Assembly: GCA_004352715.1 (NCBI GenBank)
Contig: SCFE01000068.1
Location: forward strand, 1,513,315 to 1,577,314
Origin: Hofstenia miamia
Taxonomy: Eukaryota > Xenacoelomorpha > Acoela
DNA length: 64,000 nucleotides
Direction of reading: 5' to 3'
The notes below the pieces were generated by a model. It was not told the origin of the DNA and did not search any database. It worked only from the letters and a program-made list of their open reading frames with translations. Made by a program: the position numbers and the translations under genes. This document shows, one piece after another, positions 45,938 to 58,213 of the stretch; positions within the stretch are counted from its first letter, which is position 1, and each line of letters starts with the position of its first letter.

Positions 45938-47148
45938 GCTAGGTGATGCTATCTGCAGAAAAATGTGCTAAGGAATACTACTCATAAGAGAGCGCAATCA
46001 CTCACAATATGTGCATAGTCTATATTCCTGCATGTGTATTTTAAAAATCAAAAACTGCCTAGATTTTGAATTAACGCTAAGTATTAATGAACTCATAAAT
46101 TTTCTGAGAAATCCTATAAATATAAATAAATAGGTGCAAACTTAAGCAACTTAAAATCAGAAAACAATTTTTTTATATGCTTTTGTTCAAGTGTGGATAA
46201 CTGGAATTTTACTTAATTCATGTTCAATTATTGCAAATCGTGCCAAGAAATTACCTGTATAAATCATTTTCAAACTACTTAAATCAAATAAGGTATTAAT
46301 CCTTTTGAAAATTTTAGTATATTAATTCGCACAAATTATTGTATATATTTGAATTAGGTTTATGATGGATCATTCAGTGCAATGGAATTTACTGACTGGC
46401 GCCTAGGACTAATTTTTTCAATGGGAATGAGATTGGAACCATATATGAGAAAAATGGTGCCGCGGATTTCACACTACTGCTCACAATATTTAGTCTTGAA
46501 GAATAGAGCATATATATTTTTATTAACTTAAGCAGACTGAGGATTTTTGAAAAATTTTAGTGATCATATAAAATGTGTCTAAATGCTTATAGCTCAAAAA
46601 CGATTAAAGATATGCTCAATTTTATAGCATCATGTGAAGGAGGAGAGCCTCGTCGTTTTTTTTAGTTCTAAATCCGCGACCTGGCTGTGTCCCATCGAGG
46701 TGTGCCATGACTTCTGATTTTTCACACGGCCCGCCGCAATCGGTTTGGAATGTTTTCACACATAAAGTAACAGTCAAAATTCTTTGTTGTATCTATGTGC
46801 TCGAACTCGTATAAATATTTGAGCACGGGTTGGAGAGAATATAAATCTTTTCAAAAGAAATCTTGTTAACTTAGTTAATTTGAAATGAGAATTGATGCTT
46901 TTAGTTCGTGCTTTTAAATATTTTTTGACAAACTTTAATGTATGGTAGTTTCCAATACATTGTTATTTTATCTTCGTTATTATCTTGGTTACATTCAATA
47001 GATTTGGAAAGTGAAAGCTTGGCCAACAATATATTTAATCAGTTTATGTGGATAGTCGCTCGTTTGTAATATGTTATGCAATTCAATGATCGATTCAACC
47101 ATGCTTTGATAATTTGAAGATATTTCAAAATATTTCGATTTATTAAGC

Positions 47149-47180
<32 letters not shown>

Positions 47181-47389
47181 TTATTTATTTTTCATAGACA
47201 TTACATTAAAAAGTTTGAGCAAGGTTTTGATTTTGTTGTACAGAACATGAATATACTTTTGTGTAATAAGAACTTCAATTTGTGTTGCCATCTCAATGGA
47301 ATAACTAGGAGGTCACAGAAGCAAAGTAATTAGAATTGAAGAATATGTCAATAAGCAACCTAAACTATTATTAATAGAGTTAAGTTAAG

Positions 47390-47660
47390 AGTTGAGATAG
47401 ATTAGTCCAGTAGGTGAAAAAGGGAAGGTATACCAGAGAAGGATAGAAGTAGAAAGACAGAAAGCAATAAAACGTAAAAATAGCAAACATAGTGAGTTGA
47501 CAGAGAAAATTGAAAGACTGTAAACGTTGAGGAAGATTGCAGGAAGCGACCACCGTTAGTGCTATTTGTAGAAGTTATGATTCCAAAGTGAGGTGTGTAG
47601 AATAGACCTAAGTCAAGTTGTCATAAGAGAAGAAATATTTATAATAATGATATATTTTGT
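47390..47660 (+). pseudogene. Relic of a non-LTR C-terminal domain
   Basis: The stretch around 47450-47540 reads VERQKAIKRKNSKHSELTEK then IERL and a stop, aligning with ESKEKEKIDKYRELAEEIERLW of the element at 4.8 kb. It is followed by degenerate sequence and a short AATAAT tail (47640-47653). Same family, older copy. Confidence 0.5.
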
Positions 47661-48254
47661 AATGTACATACATGAGATGAATATTCTAAGTAAAATTGCA
47701 GCTAGAGTATCATTATTCAGATACTTCTAACCTATTGGCATTATCATTTCTTGTATTTCTCAATAGAAACTGTTCAGTAGAACCTGCATTTTTATCTCAA
47801 AATTGACAAGTTTAATTTTTCTGAACTTAAATGGATTAATGTCTTTGAAAATTTACACTGCGAAATGCAAATGGATGCATGTGATCAAATTTCAATTAAA
47901 TTGTAAATAGAATATTATATCAAATATAATAATACTAACGTGAAGTGGTTGATTTTTACTACATCGTTTTTTATGATTATTACAAGCCTTTGAAATATTA
48001 AAATTGATTTTTCATCAAATCATACAAATAACTCTTTACAAAAAATTTTATATTCGCCAACTTAATCAAACAGATGGTTTTATCAATTTCAAAAATGACA
48101 GAAATTAGTTATTTGATTAAATTAATTGGCAACATAACAATTTCTTTCAGATTATTATAAAATCTTAGATACATTTAATTCAATTTCCCATATGAGTCAA
48201 ATTTTCTATGTATATTGAATGTGCATTAAGAATGAAAAAAAGAGATATGTTTAG

Positions 48255-48290
48255 GGACCACCACCAGCACCTCCGCCACCACCACCACCT
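48255..48290 (+). CDS. Micro-exon, 36 nt, poly-proline module
   Basis: Acceptor atatgtttag, donor gtaaga; 12 codons GPPPAPPPPPPP. It starts with the GPPP motif of the short 3' modules and continues with a seven-proline run, so it is intermediate between the 51-nt type of the 5' half and the 15-nt type of the 3' array. Isolated: the nearest supported exons are at 28047 and 55329. Confidence 0.78.
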
Positions 48291-50535
48291 GTAAGATTTT
48301 ATATCGATGTTTCATTTATGTTTTTATTAACGATTGTACACTACAGCGGTACTAAATTCATAGTGTTAGTGATGAATTGTTGGATATCCGAAAATATAAT
48401 TTTGTCAGAATGCTTCTAATGACACCTACAATTGCTGCGAGATTTTTATCTTCAAGCAATCCAGCTAGTATTTAATATGAAAAATTGAATATGGATAAAG
48501 ATATTACTAAATCATTTGCAATAACCATCATGCAATCTGATCAGATCTGGTGAAATTTAAGAATTTTCTTTAAATGAAAGGAATAATTTAAAATCTTCTT
48601 TTAATCTCATACTTCATTTATAACTACTGTTTCTGGTTTCAAATTTAGCAAATACATTTTTGCAGCATCCCTTTATAAAATGAATGAAATCTAAAATGAT
48701 GCATAACAGCCTACATTTTTATAACCAAAAATATATGTTGTGCATTTTATGCTATTCTATACTATGCATATTATAAATGTAATGTGTATGCATTTTTCAC
48801 ATAAATTTTTTTATGATTGAAATAATGTAAAAGCTGTATAAGAATCTGAAGTGGTATTGTCAGAAATTGAATAAATCAATGATTAATTATAAAAGTGTGT
48901 AAAAGTATAAATTAAAATTTCGCATTTCATTTACCTTAGATAATTCTTAACAGTTAAGAAACTTCTTTATTTTCATTTTCATTGTTAATGTAGCAGACAA
49001 CATCTGCACTTGCTTCAGCACCATTATGTGCTTTTGTTAACAAATCGACCAAAACATTTCGAACAGATTCCAAACACATTGACCTATTTGTAATCTTCAT
49101 TTTTATTTTACTGGTTTCAAAGCGTTCTTTTTTCAAATCAATAAATTTTTACTATATACATAGTAGAAATCTATGATCATGCTGATTTCATTAGCCTCGT
49201 ACGTACAAAAGGATATACAAATGTTAAAATCTAATGTTATGTAACACACGCGCTTGGTTCATTCAATTCGCGCAGTTCACAAGAAATCAGTTGCTCGTGC
49301 TTACGCGTCATAAATATTTTGCACGTGAAAGGCCTGCATAACCGGGTAATCCATGTATCTAAATCAACCGATGATTTTGTTTTTAAAAATTTCGATTATA
49401 ATCCGATTTTAAAAGCTTTGTTATAATCAGTGATTATAATCAGCTAACCCTGCCGCTATGTCAAGTACAATTCCATTCCTCTTCAATTTTATTTAAATAT
49501 AAACATGACCGACAATCAATTTCCTTTCTTGTTAATTAATTAAAAGTAAATCCTCGATCACATAAGTTTATTTGTAGCAGTATTTCCTATCCTAGTTTTC
49601 ACCGAGCAGCCTCTAATATTTGGAATGATTTAGATAATGAGACTAGAGTAGAATAAAATTACAAGCAATTTAAAAAAAAATTAAAACGTGCACTTTTACA
49701 TCGACAGAATACAATCGGAGATACAAATATGCTAAACACATTTACTGATTTTTTACACTGAGCTCACCATATACATACAGACACACACACACACATTTAT
49801 TATTATTATATATTTCATATTTAGATTAATTGTAACTTTTTAACAAATGTATTGCTTTGACTCTTATTAAATGTAGCTTAGGAGCTCCAGCCTCAAATGT
49901 GAGTTATTACTTAGTTATTCAGGTTATGAATGCATCATTAAGCTAGATCGTGTTTTATTGTTTGTGTTCGTTTCACGTGTGCTATTGGTTATGCATCAAA
50001 TTCAGATAAATGAACAGTGAGTTGCCTTAAATGCAGCGAATTTGAACTTCACTTACACTCATGTTTTCAATGTTAATCAGTTCTTATTTGAATGGATGTG
50101 ATTTAAAGTAAATATCAGCAAAAATACATTTCATCAAGTGCTTTTTGACAATTTTTTTAGTACCTGTAGTTTATTAAAAATATTGAATAGGACTTTATAT
50201 GTTAGTAATTTTTGTAACTCTACTTTTTCAACTGTGGGTGGTTTGTCGTAAATTACTGTAGTGATTTCTTAAATGCATCAATGCACTTTTATCAAGCTTG
50301 TCTAATAGGATGAGGATCTGAGGACCCCCATGGCCCTCGTGGGTTGGGGATAGAGGTTAAATGCCATGGGTTACCTGCAGACTTGTGGGGTTAGTATTGT
50401 AATTCTAGAATACCATATAACATCAATTAGAGGGAATCAATAAAAATTTGTTATTATTGATTGCCAAAATCAACGTAGAAATTATTTAAATTAGAAAAAG
50501 CAATTGTTATATTATTGATCTATGTGTATATATTA

Positions 50536-51607
50536 GTAATGTGCGGGTAGCACTTTCAATGCCGCACCCGCCTGAAAAAAAAATAGTTTATTACTCGTAC
50601 CCGGAACCTTTTCACATTTATACACCCCTATCCGAGAATACAATTTTCTTTATTAACTGTAAACAGCCAAGAGTCCAATTAGAAGGCCAAACCGTTTTTC
50701 CAAAAATTTTTCTACAAACCTATTAACAATTTTGAAAATCCTAAGGATAAGGCTGAAAATGTCTATTAATGCGCATTGCTGTGGCTGAAGTAGTTGAAAA
50801 GATTAACTATTTTTCCTTAAAAATGTCGACTTTCTTTTCATACCTAATGTTAATGAAATTATAAGGTTTCGAGTCCATGGAACTAACAAAGACTTTAACT
50901 GTTTTTTTTTGTGTGCAAAGATCTCCCAAATCGATTGAAGTGTGCCGTGCTCAAATTCAGATTACGCGGACCCAACGCATTTACAAAATTTTTCTGTGAT
51001 GATAAATATTTTTTAAAGGTTCTTTTGTTTTTTAAGATCATATGTCTATTTTTTACAAAATTATATTATAATTAATATGTTTGAATCCTAAATTACCATT
51101 TCCATTAATAAAGATAAAATCAGTTTTTGCCCACATTTTCTAACATTTTTCTTGAAATTTAGAAATTCTCGGATACGACTATAAATATATTTTACTTTTA
51201 TGGTTAAAATTTGTGATATACAGTATTCCTGTGTTTGAAGTATATAGAAATCCCATGTTTGCAAAAACTTCCAAATTCTTCCCATATCTAGTGTTCAGAA
51301 AATACAACCATCTATGTCCCATGACAGAAACAATTAGCTTCAACTATTTTGTTTTCTGTAATAATATTATTTAGTAAATAATAATATTATTATTATTAAT
51401 ATTATGAGTGCTAAAATAAATTTGCAAAGACCATCACAAATTGCAAAATAATACCTGGCTTACTTACAGTTCAAATACACGTTATGCGTAACAAAAAGGG
51501 TACCCTACACGCCCGTACCATATCCAATAATAATTACGTTACGTGCACCCGCCCGTAACACGGCTATGGACTATAAAACCGGGTACTCGCGGGTAGTACC
51601 CACACCA
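50536..51607. repeat. Possible degenerate hAT-type element
   Basis: The left part contains tgcgggtagcac and gccgcacccgcc, the right part gggtactcgcgggtagtacc. These are G+C-rich ends facing each other around AT-rich DNA, a pattern common in hAT MITEs. No exact inverted repeat or target duplication could be fixed. Confidence 0.35.
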
Positions 51608-51614
51608 CACATCA

Positions 51615-51645
<31 letters not shown>

Positions 51646-51896
51646 NNNNNNNNNNNNNNNNNNNNNNNNNNNNNNNNNNNNNNNNNNNNNNNNNNNNNNN
51701 NNNNNNNNNNNNNNNNNNNNNNNNNNNNNNNNNNNNNNNNNNNNNNNNNNNNNNNNNNNNNNNNNNNNNNNNNNNNNNNNNNNNNNNNNNNNNNNNNNNN
51801 NNNNNNNNNNNNNNNNNNNNNNNNNNNNNNNNNNNNNNNNNNNNNNNNNNNNNNNNNNNNNNNNNNNNNNNNNNNNNNNNNNNNNNNNNNNNNNNN
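51646..51896. other. Assembly gap, 251 N, inside a (TA)n tract
   Basis: TA repeats on both sides (51617-51645, 51897-51927) show the gap lies in a long microsatellite. Confidence 0.95.
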
Positions 51897-51931
<35 letters not shown>

Positions 51932-52328
51932 GATTGAGGAATTTTTTTTACTGTGATGATGCTGGATAGTAGCCAATGCAAATATTCTAATGCTTGCGCG
52001 AAAATATAATTTTTTTTAAATTTTCAAGATGCAAGATAAAAAAACAGTCTATTCTCTACAGTATTAATCAATAGCCAATAAATCAAGAGAATAGAAATTT
52101 GATAAAAAAATTGCAATAGACAGATTATATCATCAAACATTCTTCAAATTTATTTTTATTTATCAAAAGTGGTCATTATGCGCATGATTAATGAAATATT
52201 AAATGTGAAGTTGTGTCGTTTTGCATATCCCTGTATCTCTTGTGATGCTTTTGCCAAATCTCTTAGATTCTCACATAGATTTGAAGGAGAGACACAGAAT
52301 CTTATGATATTGGCACACGTAAGCTAAC

Positions 52329-54116
52329 GCAAATGGCAGAGGCGCACCCAGAGGGGGGGGACTGGGGGAACGTTCCCCCCTCAACAGAGCACAGATGCTT
52401 CCATTCCTCATGAAATGTATGCTGATATGATAACATAGTACATATATATTAAGCATTGGTTCAAATCTATCTGCAGGGGTAAGCAATGATTAATTGATAT
52501 TGCAATTATTACAATGATTGGAAATCGATTAATCTATTGAATACTTTAGAAGAAGAAAAATTACCAATAATTTGCAATTATTTAGATTCACTAAGAACGT
52601 TCTCATAAGCATAATGGATGAAACTCTTGGTGAACCATAATAAAGTCCCAATTCGAAAATCATTATTGTCCTGCCTAGTAAATTAATACAGTATTGGCTA
52701 TTGCATGTGTACAGCACAGTTTGATGACCAAAATATACATTATGCTTCCACTACCAAATTCACTTTTTTATATATTGAAGGCATAACATTAATCCTATTT
52801 CGCACTTTTGCAATCTTTCTGTCATACACCTCATATTGTGATGTCAAACCTAGAGATATTAAACAATGATCACAGCTTTTACATAAGGTATCTATGCAGA
52901 ACCAAATTTGCTTTTAGTGATTATGATTTCTGGCAACATTTAACTTAGATTTTTCTTAGTGCTAACAGAAGTATGAAGCACTCGTAATTTTGTTTGTTAT
53001 CTCAGAACGATGTTTTTTCTTTTAAAAAAGTTTTTATGTGCTATGATTTCTTATCTATTATTTTCATTCTAATTATTGCCAAAAGCGAAACTAGCAATGA
53101 GAAATATAGCAATTTTGAATGAAATTTTCTATTAAATTATATTTTGCAAAATATGAAAATAATTTGGACACGGTTTCTGTATTTTTTACCTGTAGTGAAA
53201 TATGGTGAATTACATAGCAATGCTAAAAAACAATAGAGAAATAATGTATTAAATTCAAATTACGGCAAGTTACAAAATGTGACTAAAGGTATTTTGTGGA
53301 CGCAAAGTATTAATACGGCATGATCCTTAGTCCTGTTCTCTCTTCTGCTAACAGGAGTTGAAGTCGGAGCCGCGGTGGGCTGGGGCTCAACTGAGCTATT
53401 GGAAAAAAGGGGCTGAAATTGAAAAAAATAAACTATTACACAGCAGTTGTAGTGAATATTATACAATTTCTTAAACAACTTTTTGAAATTCTACATCAGT
53501 ATTATCTATTCTTGAAAAATTCAACTTCAGTGAGCACATTTTCTTAAAAGTTGAGTTGGGCATGGTTCAAGCTTCAAGAATTAGGCCTAAGTTTTTGGTT
53601 GGAGTAACTAAGAAATAAGAAAGTAAGAATTTTTTAAAGATCATCCTACCACAAAAAATGGAAATTTTTCCTATTGAGATTAGGATCAGTTAACAGGACA
53701 ACAGTCTGTGTTCGAAATCATCCTCACCTACTGAACCACGGAGCAGATATGTGTGTTAGCCAATCTTAGTAATGGTTGAATAGGGGTAGGGAAAAATAAT
53801 TCAGTTTTAGTAATTTTTAACAAACATTCATAGTATGTTGATTACGTTTGCTATGTTGAAATTTAATTATAAAAATGACATTTAAGAGTAGATATATGAA
53901 ATAGTAAACCTTACATTGAATAGTTGAATTTCGTTAATATCAACCTTTCTGTTTTGGGTAGCATGTCAAAAAGTGTATACTATTTAATTTCCCTGACAAT
54001 GCTTTTTCCATTGTTGTAGTNNNNNNNNNNNNNNNNNNNNNNNNNNNNNNATATATATATATTAAAGAATAGTTCGCCTCCTCAGAAAAAAACCTGGGTG
54101 CGCCCCTGGCAAATGG
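52329..54116. mobile_element. hAT-type element with exact 8-bp TSD, 1.77 kb
   Basis: The element 52337-54108 is flanked by identical octamers gcaaatgg (52329-52336, 54109-54116). Ends: cagaggcgcacccag at the left and the complement of caggggcgcacccag at the right, one mismatch in 15. The left end is followed by a G run, the right end preceded by TTTTTT on its own strand. No transposase recognised; a G+C-rich patch near 53340-53400 may be another small insertion. A 30-N gap (54021-54050) lies inside. Confidence 0.88.
54021..54050. other. Assembly gap, 30 N
   Basis: Short N run before a TA repeat inside the hAT-type element. Confidence 0.9.
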
Positions 54117-54422
54117 TGTCATGTAAATATTTCTGATCAGTATTTAACTGATTTCTTACTTCAGTGGAGATCTGGAGAATTTTGACAGGAATTTTACGTG
54201 TTTAATTATTCTTGAATCTTGTTAATTCTAGTGCCAATATCACATTTGAAAGTGATTTTACAACCAATGTGTTAATAAGCATATATAAGTGGTTATTCAT
54301 TAAAATGCAAACCTCTAATGAGTCACTGGAGACGCTTTTTTCGCTCTATTCTAGCAACTTCCTTTGCTTAAAACAGTTCCATCACAGACAACAGCATCTA
54401 GCGTTTCTAGGCTTTCAGTATA

Positions 54423-54845
54423 TCATAGCAATATCAATATTTCAGCTGCAATGCATTGTGGTGTTCCGCTATCCACTGTAACTGTAAGATGGTCTATGTA
54501 GTTACTTCCTGGTATTTTTTCATAATTCTTCTTTGTGTTACAATTTTGTACTTTCGTAAATTGAATCAAATGCAAAATAAAGGTTTGTCTCTTTTGTTTG
54601 TCTTGGAAAGATTTTTTATCAAATGTTGCTCTTTCTCTTATCAGCTTTTCTTTATCAAACATACTCAAGTTATTTAAAAGCACCATGTTCCCTAGTGCAG
54701 CATTGGCAATTGCTGCTGCACCTCTACAGCTAATACAAAATCTTTCAGCAAATCATACTCAACCATAGGACTAGAAGGATCTCTTTCAATTTCATCCAAA
54801 TTTGCTTCCACATTCAATGCAGTGAAGGATGAAGGCTCATTCTAA
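54423..54845 (-). pseudogene. Unrecognised coding relic
   Basis: On the minus strand one frame gives EPSSFTALNVEANLDEIERD and YDLLKDFVLAVE (54843-54730). A shift of frame then gives CRGAAAIANAALGNMVLLNN and FDKEKLIRERATFDKKSF (to about 54600). The composition is protein-like and the A-A-A-I-A-N-A-A-L piece looks familiar from repetitive invertebrate proteins, but I cannot name the family. It may be a mobile-element remnant. Confidence 0.35.
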
Positions 54846-55328
54846 AACAATAGTTTTCTATTTTCGAGTGTCCTTTCCCTTTTCTAACTTCTTCTTAATT
54901 AAAATGTTCTTGTGTTCTGGTCTATCAATACTACCCAGCTGGTTTTTTCTTTCTTTCTGGTCAATTTTACAAATTTAAAAATTCTAAGTATAAATATGTT
55001 TGACTTTTATCGTTATAGACTTTCAAAAGAGATCTAGTAAAACTGTGAATATGCTTGTAATGTATCGCTCTTATGTAACACTTGGAATTTTTGAAGTAAT
55101 AATTTATTTGAATTCAAATTATAATATTTTGAATTTGTTGGAATCACAATGTTTCACTGAAGCTTACATGTAAGTTACATAAATTTCAATTAAGCATTTT
55201 GACTGCCTTTAATTTCTTATGAATATATTTAAGGATTACAATGAAATAATCTTAAATGAATAAATTTCTTAGATTACTTAAAAACATATTTTACTTCCCA
55301 ATGCAATTATTAAACTAGTATGTTTTAG

Positions 55329-55343
55329 AAGAAAGCTCCTAAA
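55329..55343 (+). CDS. Micro-exon, 15 nt, module KKAPK
   Basis: Acceptor tgttttag, donor gtaagt; 15 nt reading KKAPK. It sits at the start of the 3' array and has the same length and phase, but only one Pro. Possibly an older, diverged member of the GPPPK set. Confidence 0.62.
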
Positions 55344-55782
55344 GTAAGTATTGTAATCTATGACATTTCCAACGTTCTGAAAACGTATTTAATGGTGCAT
55401 AAGCTGGCTGCAAGTGCTTATATTTTTCAAAAGCAACTAAAGTCATTTCAATAACGTTTATATATTACTACACAACATATTCTTCATAAAAAAATTGGGA
55501 TTATATCTCATTCAAAAACTTTATCACTAAGACATTACATCTTTTAAGAGTTACTTTTATCTACATTCTATTTTCTTGAAAATAGTTCTTTTTAAAAAAT
55601 AGGCAAAGTTTGTTGAAAGTTTATGTTTTAATTGGAGCTAAAACTCTAACTTTATCGAAATGCGAATTTTTATATTGTTGTAGTGTGCATTTTACAACAA
55701 TGCAATTTCAAATTCAATCATTGACATTGTGCTGAATTTATATATGTATTGTTTTCATTAATGTAGAAAGAAAATGTTTAAG

Positions 55783-55797
55783 TGACCGCCTCCTACA
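55783..55797 (+). pseudogene. 15-nt micro-exon with in-frame TGA
   Basis: The sequence tgaccgcctcctaca before a good gtaagc donor matches the GPPP-type exons with the first codon changed from GGA to TGA and the acceptor from tttag to ttaag. If included it would end the protein early; it is best seen as a decayed or skipped copy. Confidence 0.6.
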
Positions 55798-55891
55798 GTA
55801 AGCTTTTCATTGTACATGGTCTTTTTAATTATTTAGATCATGATTATTAAAATTCTTTAATAAAATCATATTTTCTGATATAATGTTTTAG

Positions 55892-55906
55892 AAACCACCA
55901 TCCAAA
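55892..55906 (+). pseudogene. 15-nt micro-exon (KPPSK) with lost donor
   Basis: A good acceptor (taatgttttag) and 15 nt reading KPPSK are followed by ttaaat instead of gtaaat. One base change explains the loss of the donor. Confidence 0.55.
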
Positions 55907-55988
55907 TTAAATTGTACATCATACAGTTTTTCTTTGAATCGTTAAGTCAATGTTTCTGAGATTACTTAAAATTTGAAAAATATCAGTG

Positions 55989-56424
55989 CTAATTCAATTT
56001 GACAATTAAGTTTGCAATTTTGTTGAAGCCTTAGGTTCTGCAAATCTATTAATGTTTGGGTACACCACGTAAAATAAGATTTTTATTTAATTTTTCTATT
56101 TATAAGTTTCGAAATTCGAGCGTTATTAGAATTCAATTATTTGAAGATCACATAGCTTTTAAGGGCCATCGCTGCAGAAATTTTTGGTGATTTCAATGCA
56201 TTTCTTTCAATAAGTAAAATATCACAGCTAATTATATATATTATATATATATATATTCATACTATATTTGTAGATTATATAATATTATATAAATTATTAT
56301 GTTAAATTTCTTGAATTTCTATTTACTACTTCTGGAACTCTAAAACATAGTTTTATTGGCAACAATCTTTTAGGCACCACCACCCAAGGTAAGTAGTATG
56401 TATTATTTGAAATTTTTAATACTT
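55989..56424 (+). repeat. Duplicated block, copy 1 (copy 2 at 56426-56802)
   Basis: The two blocks align end to end, differing by a few substitutions and an AT-rich indel of about 60 bp, and are joined by one N at 56425. Each contains one APPPK exon. They could be a true tandem duplication or two alleles placed in series. Confidence 0.88.
56374..56388 (+). CDS. Micro-exon, 15 nt, module APPPK (copy 1)
   Basis: Acceptor caatcttttag, donor gtaagt; 15 nt reading APPPK. Located in the duplicated block, so its twin at 56752 may be allelic. Confidence 0.78.
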
Positions 56425-56751
56425 NCTAATTCAATTTGACAATTAAGTTTGCAATTTTGTTGAAACCTTAGGTTCTGCAAATCTATTAATGTTTGAATAC
56501 ACCACGTAAAATAAGATTTTTATTTAATTTTTCTATTTATAAGTTTCGAAATTCGAGCGTTATTAGAATTCAATTATTTGAAGATCACATAGCTTTTAAG
56601 CGCCATCGCTGCAGAAATGTTTTTTGGTTTCAATGCATTTCTTTCAATAAGTAAAATATATATTATATAAATTATTATGTTAAATTTCTTGAATTTCTAT
56701 TTACTACTTCTGGAACTCTAAAACATAGTTTTATTGGCAACAATCTTTTAG

Positions 56752-56766
56752 GCACCACCACCCAAG
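56752..56766 (+). CDS. Micro-exon, 15 nt, module APPPK (copy 2)
   Basis: Identical to the exon at 56374 with the same flanks. It counts as an extra exon only if the duplication is real. Confidence 0.62.
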
Positions 56767-56941
56767 GTAAGTAGTATGTATTATTTGAAATTTTTAATAC
56801 TTATCAAATGACTAACATAAATGGTAAACAATTATTTTATTGTTTTTAATTGTGATATTTTGTAAATATTGTGCAGAAAACAATGTTCAAAATTTTTTTT
56901 GCAAGAAAATAGTTTGTTTGCAGAGAAATCGTATGTTTTAG

Positions 56942-56956
56942 GGACCACCACCTAAG
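56942..56956 (+). CDS. Micro-exon, 15 nt, module GPPPK
   Basis: Acceptor gtatgttttag, donor gttagg, which is weaker than the others. 15 nt reading GPPPK. Confidence 0.75.
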
Positions 56957-57081
56957 GTTAGGTACTATATTCTAGAAAATTATACTCTTATTCTTTACAA
57001 CATTGTATTGCAGCATAATTTAAATTAATTTTGAAATTTAAGAAATATTATTTTGTTATTATAGTGAAAACAACTTTTTAG

Positions 57082-57096
57082 GGGCTTCCATCAAAA
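57082..57096 (+). CDS. Micro-exon, 15 nt, module GLPSK
   Basis: Acceptor caactttttag, donor gtaagt; 15 nt reading GLPSK, a variant with two of the three Pro replaced. The intron before it is 125 nt. Confidence 0.72.
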
Positions 57097-57890
57097 GTAA
57101 GTTTTGCTTTATATTTCAGCTTTTTGTAATTCAATAATATTTTCATCCTATAAGCATTTTGACCTCCCCCAAAAATAAACATTGCTTGATTATTTTAGAA
57201 GTAAGTTTTTGCATTACCTATTTAAATTTTCTCAAAGTCAAATTTATATATTTTTCTATTATTCTAAAGCCTATTCAATAAATAAGCACTTATTGATAAA
57301 CATTTAATGCATACTTTACATGCAGAACTACCATTAAATTCTGATATAATATGATGCTACAAATATTTAAGCTGTTAGAGGAATTTATAATAGTAAAATA
57401 AAATATTATTCCAGCAAATACCTCTTAAAAATCCAAATATCCTAAAAATGAGAATTCAGCTTCAATTGATGGTTTAGAAATTTACATTCCTATTGTGTTT
57501 TAAATTGAATAATATTGGCAGCTCATTTGTTCAATCAGGATCACAGTGTAGTCAATACTACATCGAGTAGTATTTCATTCAGGTTGTGTTAAGTTTACAA
57601 TGCATCCATAACTTGATATTGTCATATTTCAAAACTATTCGATTTTCGAACGTCAATGGATCCATCCAACATAATTTCTTAAGGTGTCATCATTGATTGA
57701 TAAATTTGGTTCATGTATGCACTGATGTCTATGTGCATATAGATGTAAATATATGTATGTATTGCTGTGATAGTAATATAAATACATGATGTGAAAAAAT
57801 ATAGATGGTAGGTATGCAAATATTTCAAGCTACCTCTGCAAAAGGAACCTGATTACCTCAATCATATATATATATATATATATATATATN

Positions 57891-58160
57891 TTACAAAACA
57901 CCAATATATGGGTAATTTTACAAAACACCAGTATATGTGAAATCAATGAAAAATCTCCATTTGGGAATTTTTGAAAAAAAAAATTTCGAAATGTATTAAA
58001 ACCTCATATTTAGATGCCATTAAGACGATCACTAACTTTTTTTGAAAAAAAATATACCTGAGGTACCGTACCTGAAAATGGTGCTTTGTAACATACAAAA
58101 TTCACATTTCTGGTGTTTTGTAATCGCAATTTCGCATTAGTATGTTACAAATCACCCATA

Positions 58161-58165
<5 letters not shown>
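57891..58165. repeat. Inverted-repeat element
   Basis: ttacaaaacaccagtatatg (57920 region) and its near complement ending at about 58121 face each other. Outside them, tatatgggtaattttacaaa and the complement of a tatatgggtgatttgtaaca segment form a second, outer pair. Arms are imperfect. The left end abuts an N (57890) and a TA repeat, so the boundary is uncertain. Confidence 0.65.

Positions 58166-58209
<44 letters not shown>
58158..58209. repeat. (TA)n microsatellite
   Basis: About 25 TA units with one interruption. Confidence 0.95.

Positions 58210-58213
<4 letters not shown>

Larger units (their letters stand above)
28062..48254 (+). other. Very large intron (about 20 kb) with nested opposite-strand gene
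   Basis: It contains a gap, duplicated anonymous sequence, a Ty3-type element, two Tc1-like elements, a non-LTR element and the candidate KRAB-zinc-finger gene on the minus strand. Stretches such as 35.15-35.38 kb and 37.0-37.5 kb show no features. From 44.1 to 48.2 kb I see only TA microsatellites, a G+C-richer patch at 44590-44720 with repeated CCGCA motifs that looks like a degenerate hAT-type end, and a non-LTR tail relic at 47.4 kb. Confidence 0.5.
48291..55328 (+). other. Intron region with transposons
   Basis: It holds a probable degenerate hAT-type element (about 50536-51607), a 251-N gap within TA repeats, a hAT-like element with exact TSD (52337-54108) and a minus-strand coding relic (54423-54845). 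The first 2 kb and 54.9-55.3 kb show no feature. Confidence 0.5.

Noticed and set aside
49879-49895. gcttag, then gagctccagcctcaaat, then gtgagt
   Set aside because: 17 nt is not symmetric and would break the phase used by all other exons.
50290-50450. G+C-rich patch that might be a SINE
   Set aside because: No A/B-box promoter pattern, tail or second copy found in the window.
57193-57205. tattttag directly followed by AA and gtaagt
   Set aside because: A two-base exon is not credible; more likely a module exon was deleted between its splice sites.
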